From JAYXXU01 sp049301135 (lineage in GTDB: Bacteria; Pseudomonadota; Gammaproteobacteria; Pseudomonadales; Moraxellaceae), in assembly GCA_049301135.1 (NCBI GenBank), contig JBAQKP010000172.1, positions 1 to 24,722 of the forward strand: a DNA stretch of 24,722 nt, given 5' to 3'. Under the pieces are notes generated by a model that saw only the letters and a program-made list of their open reading frames with translations, ran no database searches and was not told the origin of the DNA. Every line of letters starts with the position of its first letter. Position 1 is the first letter of the stretch. Shown in pieces: positions 1 to 8,447 of this stretch. Position numbers and translations under genes: made by a program.

Positions 1-44
1 ACGCTGTCCACTCGCGGTTTTTTTCAATTTTAGAGGTAATCTTG

Positions 45-623
45 ATGAACTCAGTACAGATTTTAGTGTTTGCCGGTAGTGCGCGTCGCGACTCCCTCAA
101 TAAAAAACTCGCCCAAGCCGCCGCCCACACCATCCAACAGCACGGCGGCCAAGCCACATTTATTGATTTGGCTGACTTTGACATCCCGCTGTATCACGGC
201 GACTTGGAATCTGAACACGGGATTCCTGCCGATGTACAGCGCTTACAAGATCTACTGGCACAACATCAAGGCGTGCTGATTGTGTCGCCTGAATATAACG
301 GCATGCCGACACCTCTGCTGCTAAACACGTTGGATTGGTTATCACGCGGCAGCCAAGGGCTCAGCAATTTTGCTGGCAAACCAGCAGCTCTACTCTCGGC
401 TTCACCTGGGGGGCTGGGCGGCTTGCGCAGCCTGTGGCCGCTGCGGCAGTTTTTAAGCAATTTGGGCTTACTGGTGTTGGCCAATCAACTGGCGGTTGGA
501 TCGGCTCAAGATGCCTTTGATGATCAGGGTTTACTCAGCAATCCACGCCAGCAAGACAGCCTCAACCAAATCACCCAACAACTGCTCCGCTTGGCCAGCA
601 TAACCTTGACCGATAAGGCATAA
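45..623 (+). CDS. NADPH-dependent FMN reductase family protein
   Basis: A 192-residue flavodoxin-like oxidoreductase that would use NAD(P)H to reduce FMN or a small electrophilic substrate such as a quinone, azo dye or metal. Seen: the N-terminal phosphate-binding loop GSARRDSLNKKLA at about residues 11-23 and the family signature SPEYNGMPTPLLLNTLDW in the middle. Both are typical of the FMN_red family, and the length is normal for it. A TTG three bases upstream could also start the frame, but ATG 45 lies 8 nt after GAGG and is preferred. No signal peptide is present, so it is cytoplasmic. It is followed after 4 nt by an OsmC-like gene, which suggests a small redox/stress operon. The physiological substrate cannot be told from the sequence. 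Confidence 0.88.
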   Translation: MNSVQILVFAGSARRDSLNKKLAQAAAHTIQQHGGQATFIDLADFDIPLYHGDLESEHGIPADVQRLQDLLAQHQGVLIVSPEYNGMPTPLLLNTLDWLSRGSQGLSNFAGKPAALLSASPGGLGGLRSLWPLRQFLSNLGLLVLANQLAVGSAQDAFDDQGLLSNPRQQDSLNQITQQLLRLASITLTDKA

Positions 624-627
624 CCCG

Positions 628-1029
628 ATGATTTTACATTTAGAAACTGAAGCAAATGGCGCGCTGCGGCAACGGATTGAACTGGGGACACACCAGCTTT
701 TTGCGGATGTGGATAGCACGCTGGGTGGTCAGGACAGTGCGCCCGATCCTCATGGATTATTTGATGCCTCACTGGCCGCCTGCAAAGCCATCACCGTGAT
801 GATGTATGCCAAACAACGTCAGATTAAGCTTGATCGCATCTCTTTACAGATCAGCCGTGACAGCAGCCAAGAACGGGCTGGACATTATCACCTGAGCGTC
901 ACGATCTCATTGATTGGCGATTTAACCGAGGCTGAACGGCAAAAACTGCTGCTGATTGCCGACAAATGTCCGATTCATAAGCTGATGACCCAAGCGACCA
1001 TTGCGGTCAGCACGGTGTTGGCAGCGTAA
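628..1029 (+). CDS. OsmC family protein
   Basis: A 133-residue OsmC/Ohr-superfamily protein. Members reduce organic hydroperoxides with a pair of cysteines. Both expected cysteines are visible: C52 in DASLAACKAIT and C114 in ADKCPIHK. The DPHGLFDASLAAC segment is the usual OsmC helix motif (DPxxLxxxSLAxC). It resembles the short YhfA-like branch more than Ohr, so peroxidase activity is inferred from the family. The ATG lies 4 nt after the upstream reductase stop, consistent with co-transcription. It converges on dprA, with about 30 nt between stop codons and no obvious terminator hairpin in the gap. Confidence 0.85.
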   Translation: MILHLETEANGALRQRIELGTHQLFADVDSTLGGQDSAPDPHGLFDASLAACKAITVMMYAKQRQIKLDRISLQISRDSSQERAGHYHLSVTISLIGDLTEAERQKLLLIADKCPIHKLMTQATIAVSTVLAA

Positions 1030-1059
1030 TCTGCGCGTTCAGGTTGTGATCTAAACCGG

Positions 1060-2238
1060 CTAAACCCGACAGCGTTGGTAACGACCAGCGCTGTGTACCA
1101 CATGACCAAGCAGCTCCAGTTCCATCAAGGCAGCGGACAACTGCGCAATGTCCCAACCGGACGACTCGACCAGCGTATCCATATCCTGTGCCACCCAATC
1201 CAAATGACTGATCAGCGGCTGTAAGTGTTCAGGAATCGACAATCCGTCACTCGCGCCGAGTGCATCCGCCGCCGTCTGTTGCGCTTGCTCAACCGCTTGC
1301 CAACGGCGTGGCAACTGTAAATCCTCGAGCACCTGCTCTGGCTGATCCACCAAGATCGCCCCTTCACGAATCAAATGATGACAACCGCGTGCCTGTTGAT
1401 TCTGCACATGACCGGGCATGGCAAACACCAAGCGCCCCTGCTCGGCAGCCAAGCGCGCCGTGATCAGTGAACCACTTTTAAGCGCAGCCTCCACCACCAG
1501 CACGCCAAGTGACAACCCACTGACGATTCGATTACGGCGTGGAAAATAATACGGACGTGGCGTGGTGTCGGGTAAGAATTCCGACACAATCAAACCTCCC
1601 TCCGCCACGATACGGTCATATAAAAACCGCTGGTTATCGGGGTAGCACACCTCGATCCCTGTGCCCAATACCGCAATTGTTCGACCACGCGCCACTGATA
1701 GCGCACCCAGATGTGCCTCGGTATCAATCCCATATGCCAAACCACTGGTAATCCACAAGCCTTGTTCGGCTAGACTGGCGGCAAATTGGCGGGCAAGCTG
1801 TGCACCACTCGGGGTAGGTTTACGACTGCCGACCATCGCCAACTGTGGCTGAATCAAACAGGCACGATCACCCCGCACAAACAAAAACGGTGGCGGGTCG
1901 TCGATTTGACGCAACTGCTTGGGATAATCGACATCGTCGAGCTGGATCAGATGATAGTGTTGCTGGTCAATCGCGCTAAATATATGTTCAAACGCAGCCT
2001 GAACCCGCGGGCTATCCTGCCACTGCTGGCGACGCTTGAGGTGTGACGCATGTAATTTTAATGCTTGCCAATCGGCGATGCTGGCACGAATCGCCAGTTC
2101 TGCTTGGCCAAAATGCTGCAAAATCGCGTGATAAGCAGCGGTCGATTGACCCGTCAGCCACCAGAGAATCAGACGCTGCTGCCAGTCCAACCGTTGTAGT
2201 GGGACTGGCGACAGATCAAACAGGTCTAGGCTGGCCAA
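1060..2238 (-). CDS. dprA: DNA-processing protein DprA (Smf)
   Basis: DprA binds incoming single-stranded DNA during natural transformation and loads RecA on it. The 392-residue product has an N-terminal helical segment, then the Rossmann-like DprA core. The core contains the hallmark GSRKPTPSGAQLA, SGLAYGIDTEAHLGAL, GTGIEVCYPDNQ and EFLPDTTPRPYYFPRRNRIV. The C-terminal part (about residues 330-392) looks like the winged-helix DprA_WH domain. Start choice is uncertain: the TTG at 2238 directly follows GGGG, too close for a standard ribosome site. A downstream TTG or CTG could be used, but the core is unaffected. It begins 6 nt after the LysM gene stop and is probably co-transcribed with it. 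In Pseudomonas the same lysM-dprA pair sits divergent to def. Confidence 0.93.
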   Translation of the reverse strand: MASLDLFDLSPVPLQRLDWQQRLILWWLTGQSTAAYHAILQHFGQAELAIRASIADWQALKLHASHLKRRQQWQDSPRVQAAFEHIFSAIDQQHYHLIQLDDVDYPKQLRQIDDPPPFLFVRGDRACLIQPQLAMVGSRKPTPSGAQLARQFAASLAEQGLWITSGLAYGIDTEAHLGALSVARGRTIAVLGTGIEVCYPDNQRFLYDRIVAEGGLIVSEFLPDTTPRPYYFPRRNRIVSGLSLGVLVVEAALKSGSLITARLAAEQGRLVFAMPGHVQNQQARGCHHLIREGAILVDQPEQVLEDLQLPRRWQAVEQAQQTAADALGASDGLSIPEHLQPLISHLDWVAQDMDTLVESSGWDIAQLSAALMELELLGHVVHSAGRYQRCRV

Positions 2239-2244
2239 CCCCGT

Positions 2245-3438
2245 TTAGTCAGTGCTGACTGCGGGGCGTAGCTCATCACCGACTTTCATCGGCTCAGAGG
2301 CTTCGAGCACATAGGCATAGCTCATCTGACCAAACGTGCGAAATACCATCGCAAGGCCAGCACGCTCACTCGGCATCCGCACCACATCACGTTGCTTCGG
2401 ATCGAGGATCAGTGAGCCGCGACGATACACCGCAAACACGTGACCGGCTTTGACACCATCTAGCTCGCCACGGTTCAGCGCAATCACGCTCTGTGCCGCC
2501 GCCGTACCAATCGAATCCATCACCCGCATCAAACGCGCCGGACGCACGTCTTCGGCATTGGTTGGATAAAACGTGTTCGGCAGACTGGCAGACTCTTCAC
2601 GCAGAATCCGGTCGCCTTCGCGCACTTCTTGCGCAATCGAATCGGTTAAACGAATCGAAGTGACTTCACCAGTGATCTCAGTGACCACACCACGCGCAAC
2701 TTGACGTGCCTCATAACCCAATACTTTTTGAGTGTCTGGATCGACGTAGCGTTCACCTTCACGGTACACGCCGTAACTTTCACCAATCGCCAACCCAGCA
2801 CCACGTACATACAACGTGTCACCGATTGCGGTAATCACGCGACTACCTTTAGCCGCCAACACATACGGCGCAGTCTGCAAGGTCTGGTAGTCCACCACGC
2901 GCGAACTGGTCAGCCAATGCTGAATGTCCGACAACGGAATCAACGACACCGCGACATCTAACGGCTCAACTCGCACACGCGGCGACAATCGATCAGTGCC
3001 CGCAGTGTCAGCCGTTGCACCCATGCGACGAATCACGCCATCACAGCCATCACCGGCATCGACCCCGACCACACTGCGCCCCTGCACCCGACACAGCAAC
3101 AAGCGATCACCAGGGTAAATCAGATGCGGATTGCGTACTTGTGGATTAGACGCCCAAATCTCTGGCCAACGCCATGCGTCGCTTAGGTAACGCTTAGAAA
3201 TAGCCCAAAGGGTATCACCGCGCTTGACCACGTAGACGTTCGGTGCATCGGCGCGGACATTTGGTGCTGGATTATTCGCGTACACACTGGTGGGTACAGC
3301 AGCAAGTCCCAAACCGGCACACAATACAATGGCTGGCAATAATCCCAATACAGATGGCTTCTTCGGGTGCGCTTGAGTTGGACGAGATGGTGTCGACTCT
3401 ACAAGCACCGGAGACCTCTTGAACAGCGATGTTCTCAT
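2245..3438 (-). CDS. secreted LysM peptidoglycan-binding protein
   Basis: A 397-residue exported protein. Residues about 29-50 form a hydrophobic segment ending in a plausible signal-peptidase site (VYA/NN), preceded by a long basic N-terminus. One LysM domain follows at about residues 68-115 (YVVKRGDTLWAISKRYL to YPGDRLLL), which binds peptidoglycan glycan chains. The remaining 280 residues match no domain I recognise. They look beta-rich and conserved in the known LysM proteins encoded beside dprA and def. ATG 3438 was chosen because AGGG lies 8 nt upstream; an in-frame ATG at 3444 would have almost no spacing. It is transcribed divergently from def. Its role is probably cell-wall or envelope related, and its exact function is unknown. 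Confidence 0.85.
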   Translation of the reverse strand: MRTSLFKRSPVLVESTPSRPTQAHPKKPSVLGLLPAIVLCAGLGLAAVPTSVYANNPAPNVRADAPNVYVVKRGDTLWAISKRYLSDAWRWPEIWASNPQVRNPHLIYPGDRLLLCRVQGRSVVGVDAGDGCDGVIRRMGATADTAGTDRLSPRVRVEPLDVAVSLIPLSDIQHWLTSSRVVDYQTLQTAPYVLAAKGSRVITAIGDTLYVRGAGLAIGESYGVYREGERYVDPDTQKVLGYEARQVARGVVTEITGEVTSIRLTDSIAQEVREGDRILREESASLPNTFYPTNAEDVRPARLMRVMDSIGTAAAQSVIALNRGELDGVKAGHVFAVYRRGSLILDPKQRDVVRMPSERAGLAMVFRTFGQMSYAYVLEASEPMKVGDELRPAVSTD

Positions 3439-3643
3439 TATCATTTCCCTAATTTCATGGGAGGCACGTTCAGGCTATACTGCTGGTCGTGATGCTTCCC
3501 CTCGGTTGGGTTTACAATAAGCGTTTATGCGCTGCAAGTCTAGGGTCTGCCGGCGTTTTGGCTTGCAACGCCATACACCGCGACAAGGCGCTCAACAGAC
3601 CCTCGCCAGCCCAACCGACTTGATACCGCTTGTTGAGGTGATT

Positions 3644-4159
3644 ATGGCTGTTTTGCCGATTTTAAAATTTCCTGATCCGCGTCTGCGCAACCTTGCACAG
3701 CCGGTTGAACGGGTTGACGCCCAGATTCGCCAGTTGGCGGCCGATATGCTCGAAACCATGTATGCCGCTCCTGGTATTGGCTTGGCAGCCAGTCAGGTCG
3801 ATCAGCACATCCAACTGATCGTGATGGACTTGTCCGAGGAAAAAAATCAGCCGCAGGTGTTTATCAATCCCAAAGTCACCGCGCTCAGCAGTGCCACCCT
3901 GCCGTATGAAGAAGGCTGCTTGTCAGTACCGGATATTTTTGACCAAGTCGAACGACCGGCACAGGTACGGATTGATGCACTCGATCTGGAGGGCAACGCC
4001 TTTAGTATCGAGGCCGACGGCTTACTGGCGGTGTGTATTCAACACGAAATGGATCATCTCGACGGCAAGCTGTTTGTGGACTATTTATCGCCGCTGAAAC
4101 GCCAACGCATCCGTGACAAAATGAGCAAGCGCGAACGGCAAAAAGTCCGCGTGCGCTAA
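3644..4159 (+). CDS. def: peptide deformylase
   Basis: Removes the N-formyl group from the initiator methionine of nascent proteins. The 171-residue product carries all three catalytic motifs. These are GIGLAASQV (Q51), EEGCLSV (metal ligand C92) and QHEMDHLDG (metal ligands H134 and H138, catalytic E135). Length and spacing match the E. coli enzyme. The start is ATG 3644, 5 nt after GAGGTG. The frame is open 39 codons further upstream, but that extension has no family similarity. The gene is usually followed directly by fmt. Here fmt lies about 10.5 kb downstream, so def appears to be a single-gene unit. Confidence 0.97.
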   Translation: MAVLPILKFPDPRLRNLAQPVERVDAQIRQLAADMLETMYAAPGIGLAASQVDQHIQLIVMDLSEEKNQPQVFINPKVTALSSATLPYEEGCLSVPDIFDQVERPAQVRIDALDLEGNAFSIEADGLLAVCIQHEMDHLDGKLFVDYLSPLKRQRIRDKMSKRERQKVRVR

Positions 4160-4193
4160 CTCCCTTTAGTCGTCGATGCGATTTGCGATACAT

Positions 4194-4206
4194 TGCTGTC
4201 ACAGCA
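4194..4206. promoter_or_regulatory. 13-bp palindrome in the def-decarboxylase gap
   Basis: TGCTGT-C-ACAGCA is a perfect inverted repeat with 6-bp arms, centred about 120 nt before the decarboxylase start. No U-tract follows it, so it is a poor intrinsic terminator. It could be an operator or chance. Confidence 0.25.
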
Positions 4207-4228
4207 TGTACTTTATTGCATCGTATGC

Positions 4229-4257
4229 TTGAATCTCATGCCCGCTAGGATTATCTT
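4229..4257 (+). promoter_or_regulatory. candidate sigma-70 promoter of the decarboxylase gene
   Basis: TTGAAT and TATCTT are separated by 17 bp, ending 65 nt before ATG 4323. The gene follows def at a distance and probably needs its own promoter. Prediction by eye only. Confidence 0.35.
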
Positions 4258-4322
4258 TGGCGGGCTTATAGCGTCCCGCCACAGCCGCTATTTTTTTTCG
4301 CCCTATGCCGAGTGGATTGCCC

Positions 4323-5492
4323 ATGCGCCTTGACGACTATTGCTCACCTGAAGAGTGGACCAAGATTCAGGAATTCTCTAAGGATCGAGAAACCCCCTTC
4401 TTGGTGGTTGATCTGGAAATTATTCGCCAGAAATATCAGGAACTCGCAACCTGCTTCCCGATGGCCAAAGTGCATTACGCCATGAAAGCCAATCCCGGTC
4501 AGCCGGTGGTTGATCTGTTGAAAGAACTGGGCTCGTGTTTCGACTGTGCCTCGATTTTTGAATTGGATCGCGTGCTAGATTCCGGTGTAGAGCCAGATCG
4601 CGTGTCGTATGGCAACACCATCAAAAAAGCCAAACACGTCAAATATGCATTTGATCGTGGCGTGCGCTTGTATGCAACCGACTCCAAAGCCGACCTACAA
4701 ACCATCGCTGAACAAGCACCGGGCTCTAAAGTATTCGTACGGATCTTGGTTGAAGGTGGCGAGACTGCCGAGTGGCCACTGTCGCGTAAATTTGGCTGCC
4801 ACCCTGACATGGCGATTGACCTGCTGGTACAAGCCAAACAACTCGGCTTGGTGCCTTATGGCATTTCGTTCCACGTCGGCAGTCAGCAAAAAGACATCGC
4901 GGTCTGGGATGCGGCACTGTCTAAAGTCAAATACATGTTTGACTGGATGAAATACGAAGAAGGCATCAGCCTGAAGATGATCAACATGGGCGGTGGTTTT
5001 CCAGCCAACTACATCTCTGAAGTCAACCCGATTCAGATCTACGCCGAAGAAATCACCCGCTACTTGCATGACGACTACGGCGATGAATTGCCAGAACTGA
5101 TCCTAGAGCCGGGGCGTTCGCTGGTCGGTGAATCAGGCGTGTTGGTGTCTGAAGTGGTGTTGATCTCACGTAAGTCACGCACTGACTTAAATCGCTGGGT
5201 CTATCTCGATGTGGGTCTGTTCCAAGGTCTGATCGAGACCCTCGGAGAGTCGATCAAATACCCGATTTATACCGAAAAAATGGAAGGTGCGCGTGATTTT
5301 GGCACAGTCGTTCTAGCAGGTCCAACCTGTGATTCGACTGACATCATGTACGAAAACTCCAACTACCAACTGCCTCAAAATCTGGCGGTCGGTGATCGGT
5401 TGTACTGGATGACCACCGGCGCGTATACCAACTCGTACTCCTCAGTTGAGTTTAACGGTTTCCCACCATTGGCGACCTACTACCTCGACTAA
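4323..5492 (+). CDS. type III PLP-dependent ornithine/lysine decarboxylase
   Basis: An alanine-racemase-fold (type III) amino-acid decarboxylase, most likely making putrescine from ornithine (or cadaverine from lysine) in polyamine synthesis. Seen in 389 residues: the PLP lysine in HYAMKANP (K55), the HVGS motif, the phosphate-binding GGGFP, EPGRSLVGE, and the active-site cysteine loop GPTCDSTD near the C-terminus. Length matches bacterial enzymes of this fold. The ATG at 4305 is also in frame but has no ribosome site. ATG 4323 has GAGTGG about 7 nt upstream and begins the part that looks conserved (MRLDDYCSPEEW). Substrate choice between ornithine and lysine is inferred and cannot be settled by eye. 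A strong terminator follows. Confidence 0.88.
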   Translation: MRLDDYCSPEEWTKIQEFSKDRETPFLVVDLEIIRQKYQELATCFPMAKVHYAMKANPGQPVVDLLKELGSCFDCASIFELDRVLDSGVEPDRVSYGNTIKKAKHVKYAFDRGVRLYATDSKADLQTIAEQAPGSKVFVRILVEGGETAEWPLSRKFGCHPDMAIDLLVQAKQLGLVPYGISFHVGSQQKDIAVWDAALSKVKYMFDWMKYEEGISLKMINMGGGFPANYISEVNPIQIYAEEITRYLHDDYGDELPELILEPGRSLVGESGVLVSEVVLISRKSRTDLNRWVYLDVGLFQGLIETLGESIKYPIYTEKMEGARDFGTVVLAGPTCDSTDIMYENSNYQLPQNLAVGDRLYWMTTGAYTNSYSSVEFNGFPPLATYYLD

Positions 5493-5518
5493 GCACGCTT
5501 TACGGTAAACCGCTATGC

Positions 5519-5550
5519 AAAAAATGCCGCCGTCTTTGGTGGCATTTTTT
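5519..5550. terminator. bidirectional intrinsic terminator
   Basis: A 13-bp stem (AAAAAATGCCGCC pairing with GGTGGCATTTTTT, one G-T pair) closes a short loop and has A- and T-tracts on the two sides. It therefore works in both directions between the convergent decarboxylase and hybrid kinase genes. Confidence 0.88.
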
Positions 5551-5555
5551 ATGCG

Positions 5556-8345
5556 TTAACGCAGCGCACTAAAGCGCCGCACCAACTGTCCCAAACGTGC
5601 CTGATCAATCGGCTTGGCCAAAAACTCATCCATACCGGCCTGCATACAGGCTTCACGGTCTTCTTCGGTATCATTGGCGGTCAGCGCAATAATTGGCACA
5701 CTGTTGCGCGAGGCTCGAATACGACGGGTCGCTTCTAGCCCATCCATCTCTGGCATCCGACAGTCCATCAGCACCAAATGAATCTCGCTATGCGCCGCCA
5801 CATATTCCACCGCTTCTCGGCCATTTTCGACCACGACCACCTCACAATCGAGCTTTTGTAGCATCTTGCTGGCGACTTTTTGATTAACGATATTGTCCTC
5901 AGCCAGTAACACATGTAGTTTTTCGGCGGTTTCTGGTGGCTCATCCGGCAACGAGGCAAAAAAATCCGATAGCATCGCCGATTGCTCCGCGTCACTCTGA
6001 CTGACCCATTCAGGATCTTCCAGCACCGACTCTTGTGCCAGATTGACCAGACTCAGGGCTTCTGCCCACAGATGCTCGACGCGCAGTGGTTTTAATACAA
6101 ACCCCTGAAACCCCTCCAACTGCCGTAGCGGAATACTCCGACGTGGCTGCCGACTCATCAGCACCCAATCACAGGCACGAATCATCGGCTCACCGACCCA
6201 ATCGCGCAGGCTCAGATCCTCTAACAACTGATGCTCAATTAACAGCATCGGCTTGAGCTGCTGTGCCAATGCAGCCTGCACGATTGCGCCCATCTGTGAC
6301 AAATCAGCATAGACACGACAGTCAATCTGAAAATAACCAAACAAACGCTGTAGACCCAACTGATTAATCGGTAACGGCTCAAACGCCAACAGTCGCAGGC
6401 CATGCAGTGCGGCTGGGCGCTGATATACCAGTGTCTGATTTTGTACTTGCAGCGGCAGATATAAATTAAATGTCGTGCCCTGCCCCTCATGACTGCTCAA
6501 TTGAATACAGCCTGACATCGCCTCTGCCAAACCACGCGAAATCGCCAAACCTAGGCCAGTACCACCAAAACGCCGACTGACCGACTGATCCGCTTGCGCA
6601 AAAAACTGAAATAAATCCGCCTGCCGTTCCTGTGGGATCCCCACGCCAGTATCAATCACCTGAAAGCGAATCCACGCCACGTCAGGTGACAAGTCAGGTT
6701 TTGAGGCATGTTCACGCAACACGACTTCATTTGGCTCAACCAAATCGACCAGTAAACCAACATAGCCCGACTGGGTAAATTTGATCGCATTACCGAGTAA
6801 ATTTAATAGAATCTGCCGAATTCGATGCGGATCACCTTGTAAAAATCGGGGACAACTGGGATGAATAAAGCGGACAAACTCAATCGCCTTCTGCCCTGCA
6901 CTCGCCAACATCAGATCACTGACATCGAGGGTCAACTCCAACAGGTCAAACTCAATCGACTCCGTTTGCATTTTACCGGCATCCAGTTTGGCCAAGTCCA
7001 AAATATCATTGACCAAACGCAGCATGGACTGACCTGAATGGTACAGGGTGCGCAAATAATCGGATTGCTCTTGGTTCATCTCGGTTTCACGCAGCAACTG
7101 CGTCATGCCCAAAATCCCATTTAATGGTGTGCGTAACTCATGGCTCATGGTCGCCAAAATATGTTGATTTTCAAACAACTGCTGATGAATCAACAGCATC
7201 TCAGCATCAATATCTTCGAGCTGGGTATGGTAGTCACTGATATTGTGCAAAATCCCCGTATAGCCACTGAGCAATCCGTCCGCATGCCGAATAGGATTCA
7301 ACCATAAATCAAACACCGCACGATGCCCCGAACAGCGCACCTGCATACGCACCTGCTGGGCGACTTGACTGAGGCGACCTAAAATCGCCTGATGTCCAGC
7401 CTCTAGCGGTTGGAGTACGTCGGTCAGAACTTGGTTTAAAAAATGCTCACGCGGCAAACCGATTTCTTGTTCAAAGCGGCTATTGAGGTAACAAATCCGA
7501 TTCTGTGCATCGACCTGAAACAAAATTTCGGGCGAGGCCTCTACCAAAGTCGCTTGCAAGCCGCGGGACTGGGTCAGCGCTTGTTGTTTTTGTAAATAAC
7601 GATGGCTGAGTCGATTCAACGCATGCAGCAAGCCGTTGACCTGATACTCAGACGAGCGCCACTCGATCTGTTGGTACAGCGTCTGCTGATCAATCTGTTG
7701 CGCAAATAACGTCAGTTGTTGTAACCGATCAAACAGACGACTGAGCGGCAATACCAGCACCAGCAAGAATACGCCTGCCAGCAACAGCGGCACCCCAAGT
7801 GCATACCACCAAAACCAGCGACTGATCGGTGCAGGAGACAGCACATGACTCACATATAACCAGTGACCCTGTGGCAATGCCTGCCACGCCTGCAAACGCT
7901 GATCGACAAAATGTCGTTCGGATCGTGGTGGATCGGGCCAAACCGCCACCTCGGACAGATAGCGATGATGATGTTGTAGGCTACTGGCCAGCATCGGTTG
8001 ACCCGATGGATAAAACAGCACCACTTGACTGTTTACCAAGCCCACCGCATAGCTATCAATCATCAATTGCAGCGGCTGCTCATTGGGTTGCAGCGCCAGT
8101 TGCTGCGGATTGGATTGCTGCTGATCAAACGGCTTAGGCGCCGATTGGTCTAACTGCTGTGCGAGTAATTCGGCTAAAAATTCAAAACGCTGCACCGCCA
8201 ATTGCTGCGCATGTCGCTCCTGCTGGGCACTCAAAAACACATAACGTGAAAACAAAGAGAACAACAAAACCGCAGCCGTCACCATCACCAACCGTCGAAT
8301 CAATCGCGTGTGACGAATATGAGACAACAATCCGGTGACTGCCAT
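5556..8345 (-). CDS. GacS/BarA-like hybrid sensor histidine kinase
   Basis: A 929-residue membrane hybrid kinase. Order: TM1 about 18-40; a periplasmic loop of about 135 residues; TM2 about 177-200; a HAMP-like linker; PAS 262-372; HisKA with phospho-acceptor H402 in ATMSHELRTPLNG; HATPase_c with N519, DTGVGIP and GTGLGLAI; a degenerate receiver about 648-770; and a C-terminal receiver 810-929 with D817, D861 and K911. The middle receiver-like segment lacks the phosphoryl aspartate. The protein stops right after the last receiver, so the HPt domain usual in GacS/BarA is absent. Architecture points to the GacS/BarA group, which controls global regulation through GacA and small RNAs, but no gacA is in the window. 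Start ATG 8345 is clear. It lies downstream of ilvD on the same strand, with 102 nt between. Confidence 0.87.
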   Translation of the reverse strand: MAVTGLLSHIRHTRLIRRLVMVTAAVLLFSLFSRYVFLSAQQERHAQQLAVQRFEFLAELLAQQLDQSAPKPFDQQQSNPQQLALQPNEQPLQLMIDSYAVGLVNSQVVLFYPSGQPMLASSLQHHHRYLSEVAVWPDPPRSERHFVDQRLQAWQALPQGHWLYVSHVLSPAPISRWFWWYALGVPLLLAGVFLLVLVLPLSRLFDRLQQLTLFAQQIDQQTLYQQIEWRSSEYQVNGLLHALNRLSHRYLQKQQALTQSRGLQATLVEASPEILFQVDAQNRICYLNSRFEQEIGLPREHFLNQVLTDVLQPLEAGHQAILGRLSQVAQQVRMQVRCSGHRAVFDLWLNPIRHADGLLSGYTGILHNISDYHTQLEDIDAEMLLIHQQLFENQHILATMSHELRTPLNGILGMTQLLRETEMNQEQSDYLRTLYHSGQSMLRLVNDILDLAKLDAGKMQTESIEFDLLELTLDVSDLMLASAGQKAIEFVRFIHPSCPRFLQGDPHRIRQILLNLLGNAIKFTQSGYVGLLVDLVEPNEVVLREHASKPDLSPDVAWIRFQVIDTGVGIPQERQADLFQFFAQADQSVSRRFGGTGLGLAISRGLAEAMSGCIQLSSHEGQGTTFNLYLPLQVQNQTLVYQRPAALHGLRLLAFEPLPINQLGLQRLFGYFQIDCRVYADLSQMGAIVQAALAQQLKPMLLIEHQLLEDLSLRDWVGEPMIRACDWVLMSRQPRRSIPLRQLEGFQGFVLKPLRVEHLWAEALSLVNLAQESVLEDPEWVSQSDAEQSAMLSDFFASLPDEPPETAEKLHVLLAEDNIVNQKVASKMLQKLDCEVVVVENGREAVEYVAAHSEIHLVLMDCRMPEMDGLEATRRIRASRNSVPIIALTANDTEEDREACMQAGMDEFLAKPIDQARLGQLVRRFSALR

Positions 8346-8447
8346 GACGAGACCAGTACGATACGATAAGCATTTAACGCAAGGGTGCAGCCCGAAGACT
8401 GCACCACGATGACGCTGACCCGCAGCGCCGCCTCTCCCACCGCTTGG

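Noticed and set aside
3527..3643. 39-codon extension of peptide deformylase
   Set aside because: The family begins at MAVLPILKFPDPRLR, where a good ribosome site is present; upstream is the divergent promoter region.
4241..4264. GCCCGC/GCGGGC inverted repeat before the decarboxylase as a def terminator
   Set aside because: A 14-nt-class long loop, a short stem and no T-run; it also overlaps the candidate promoter, so it was not called.
4499..5069. Overlapping minus-strand frames opposite the decarboxylase
   Set aside because: The plus strand has complete PLP-enzyme motifs; the antisense frames show no protein-like pattern.
8384..8405. Hairpin GGTGCAG/CTGCACC between ilvD and the hybrid kinase gene
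   Set aside because: The 7-bp stem has no U-tract on either side, so it cannot be called a terminator with confidence.
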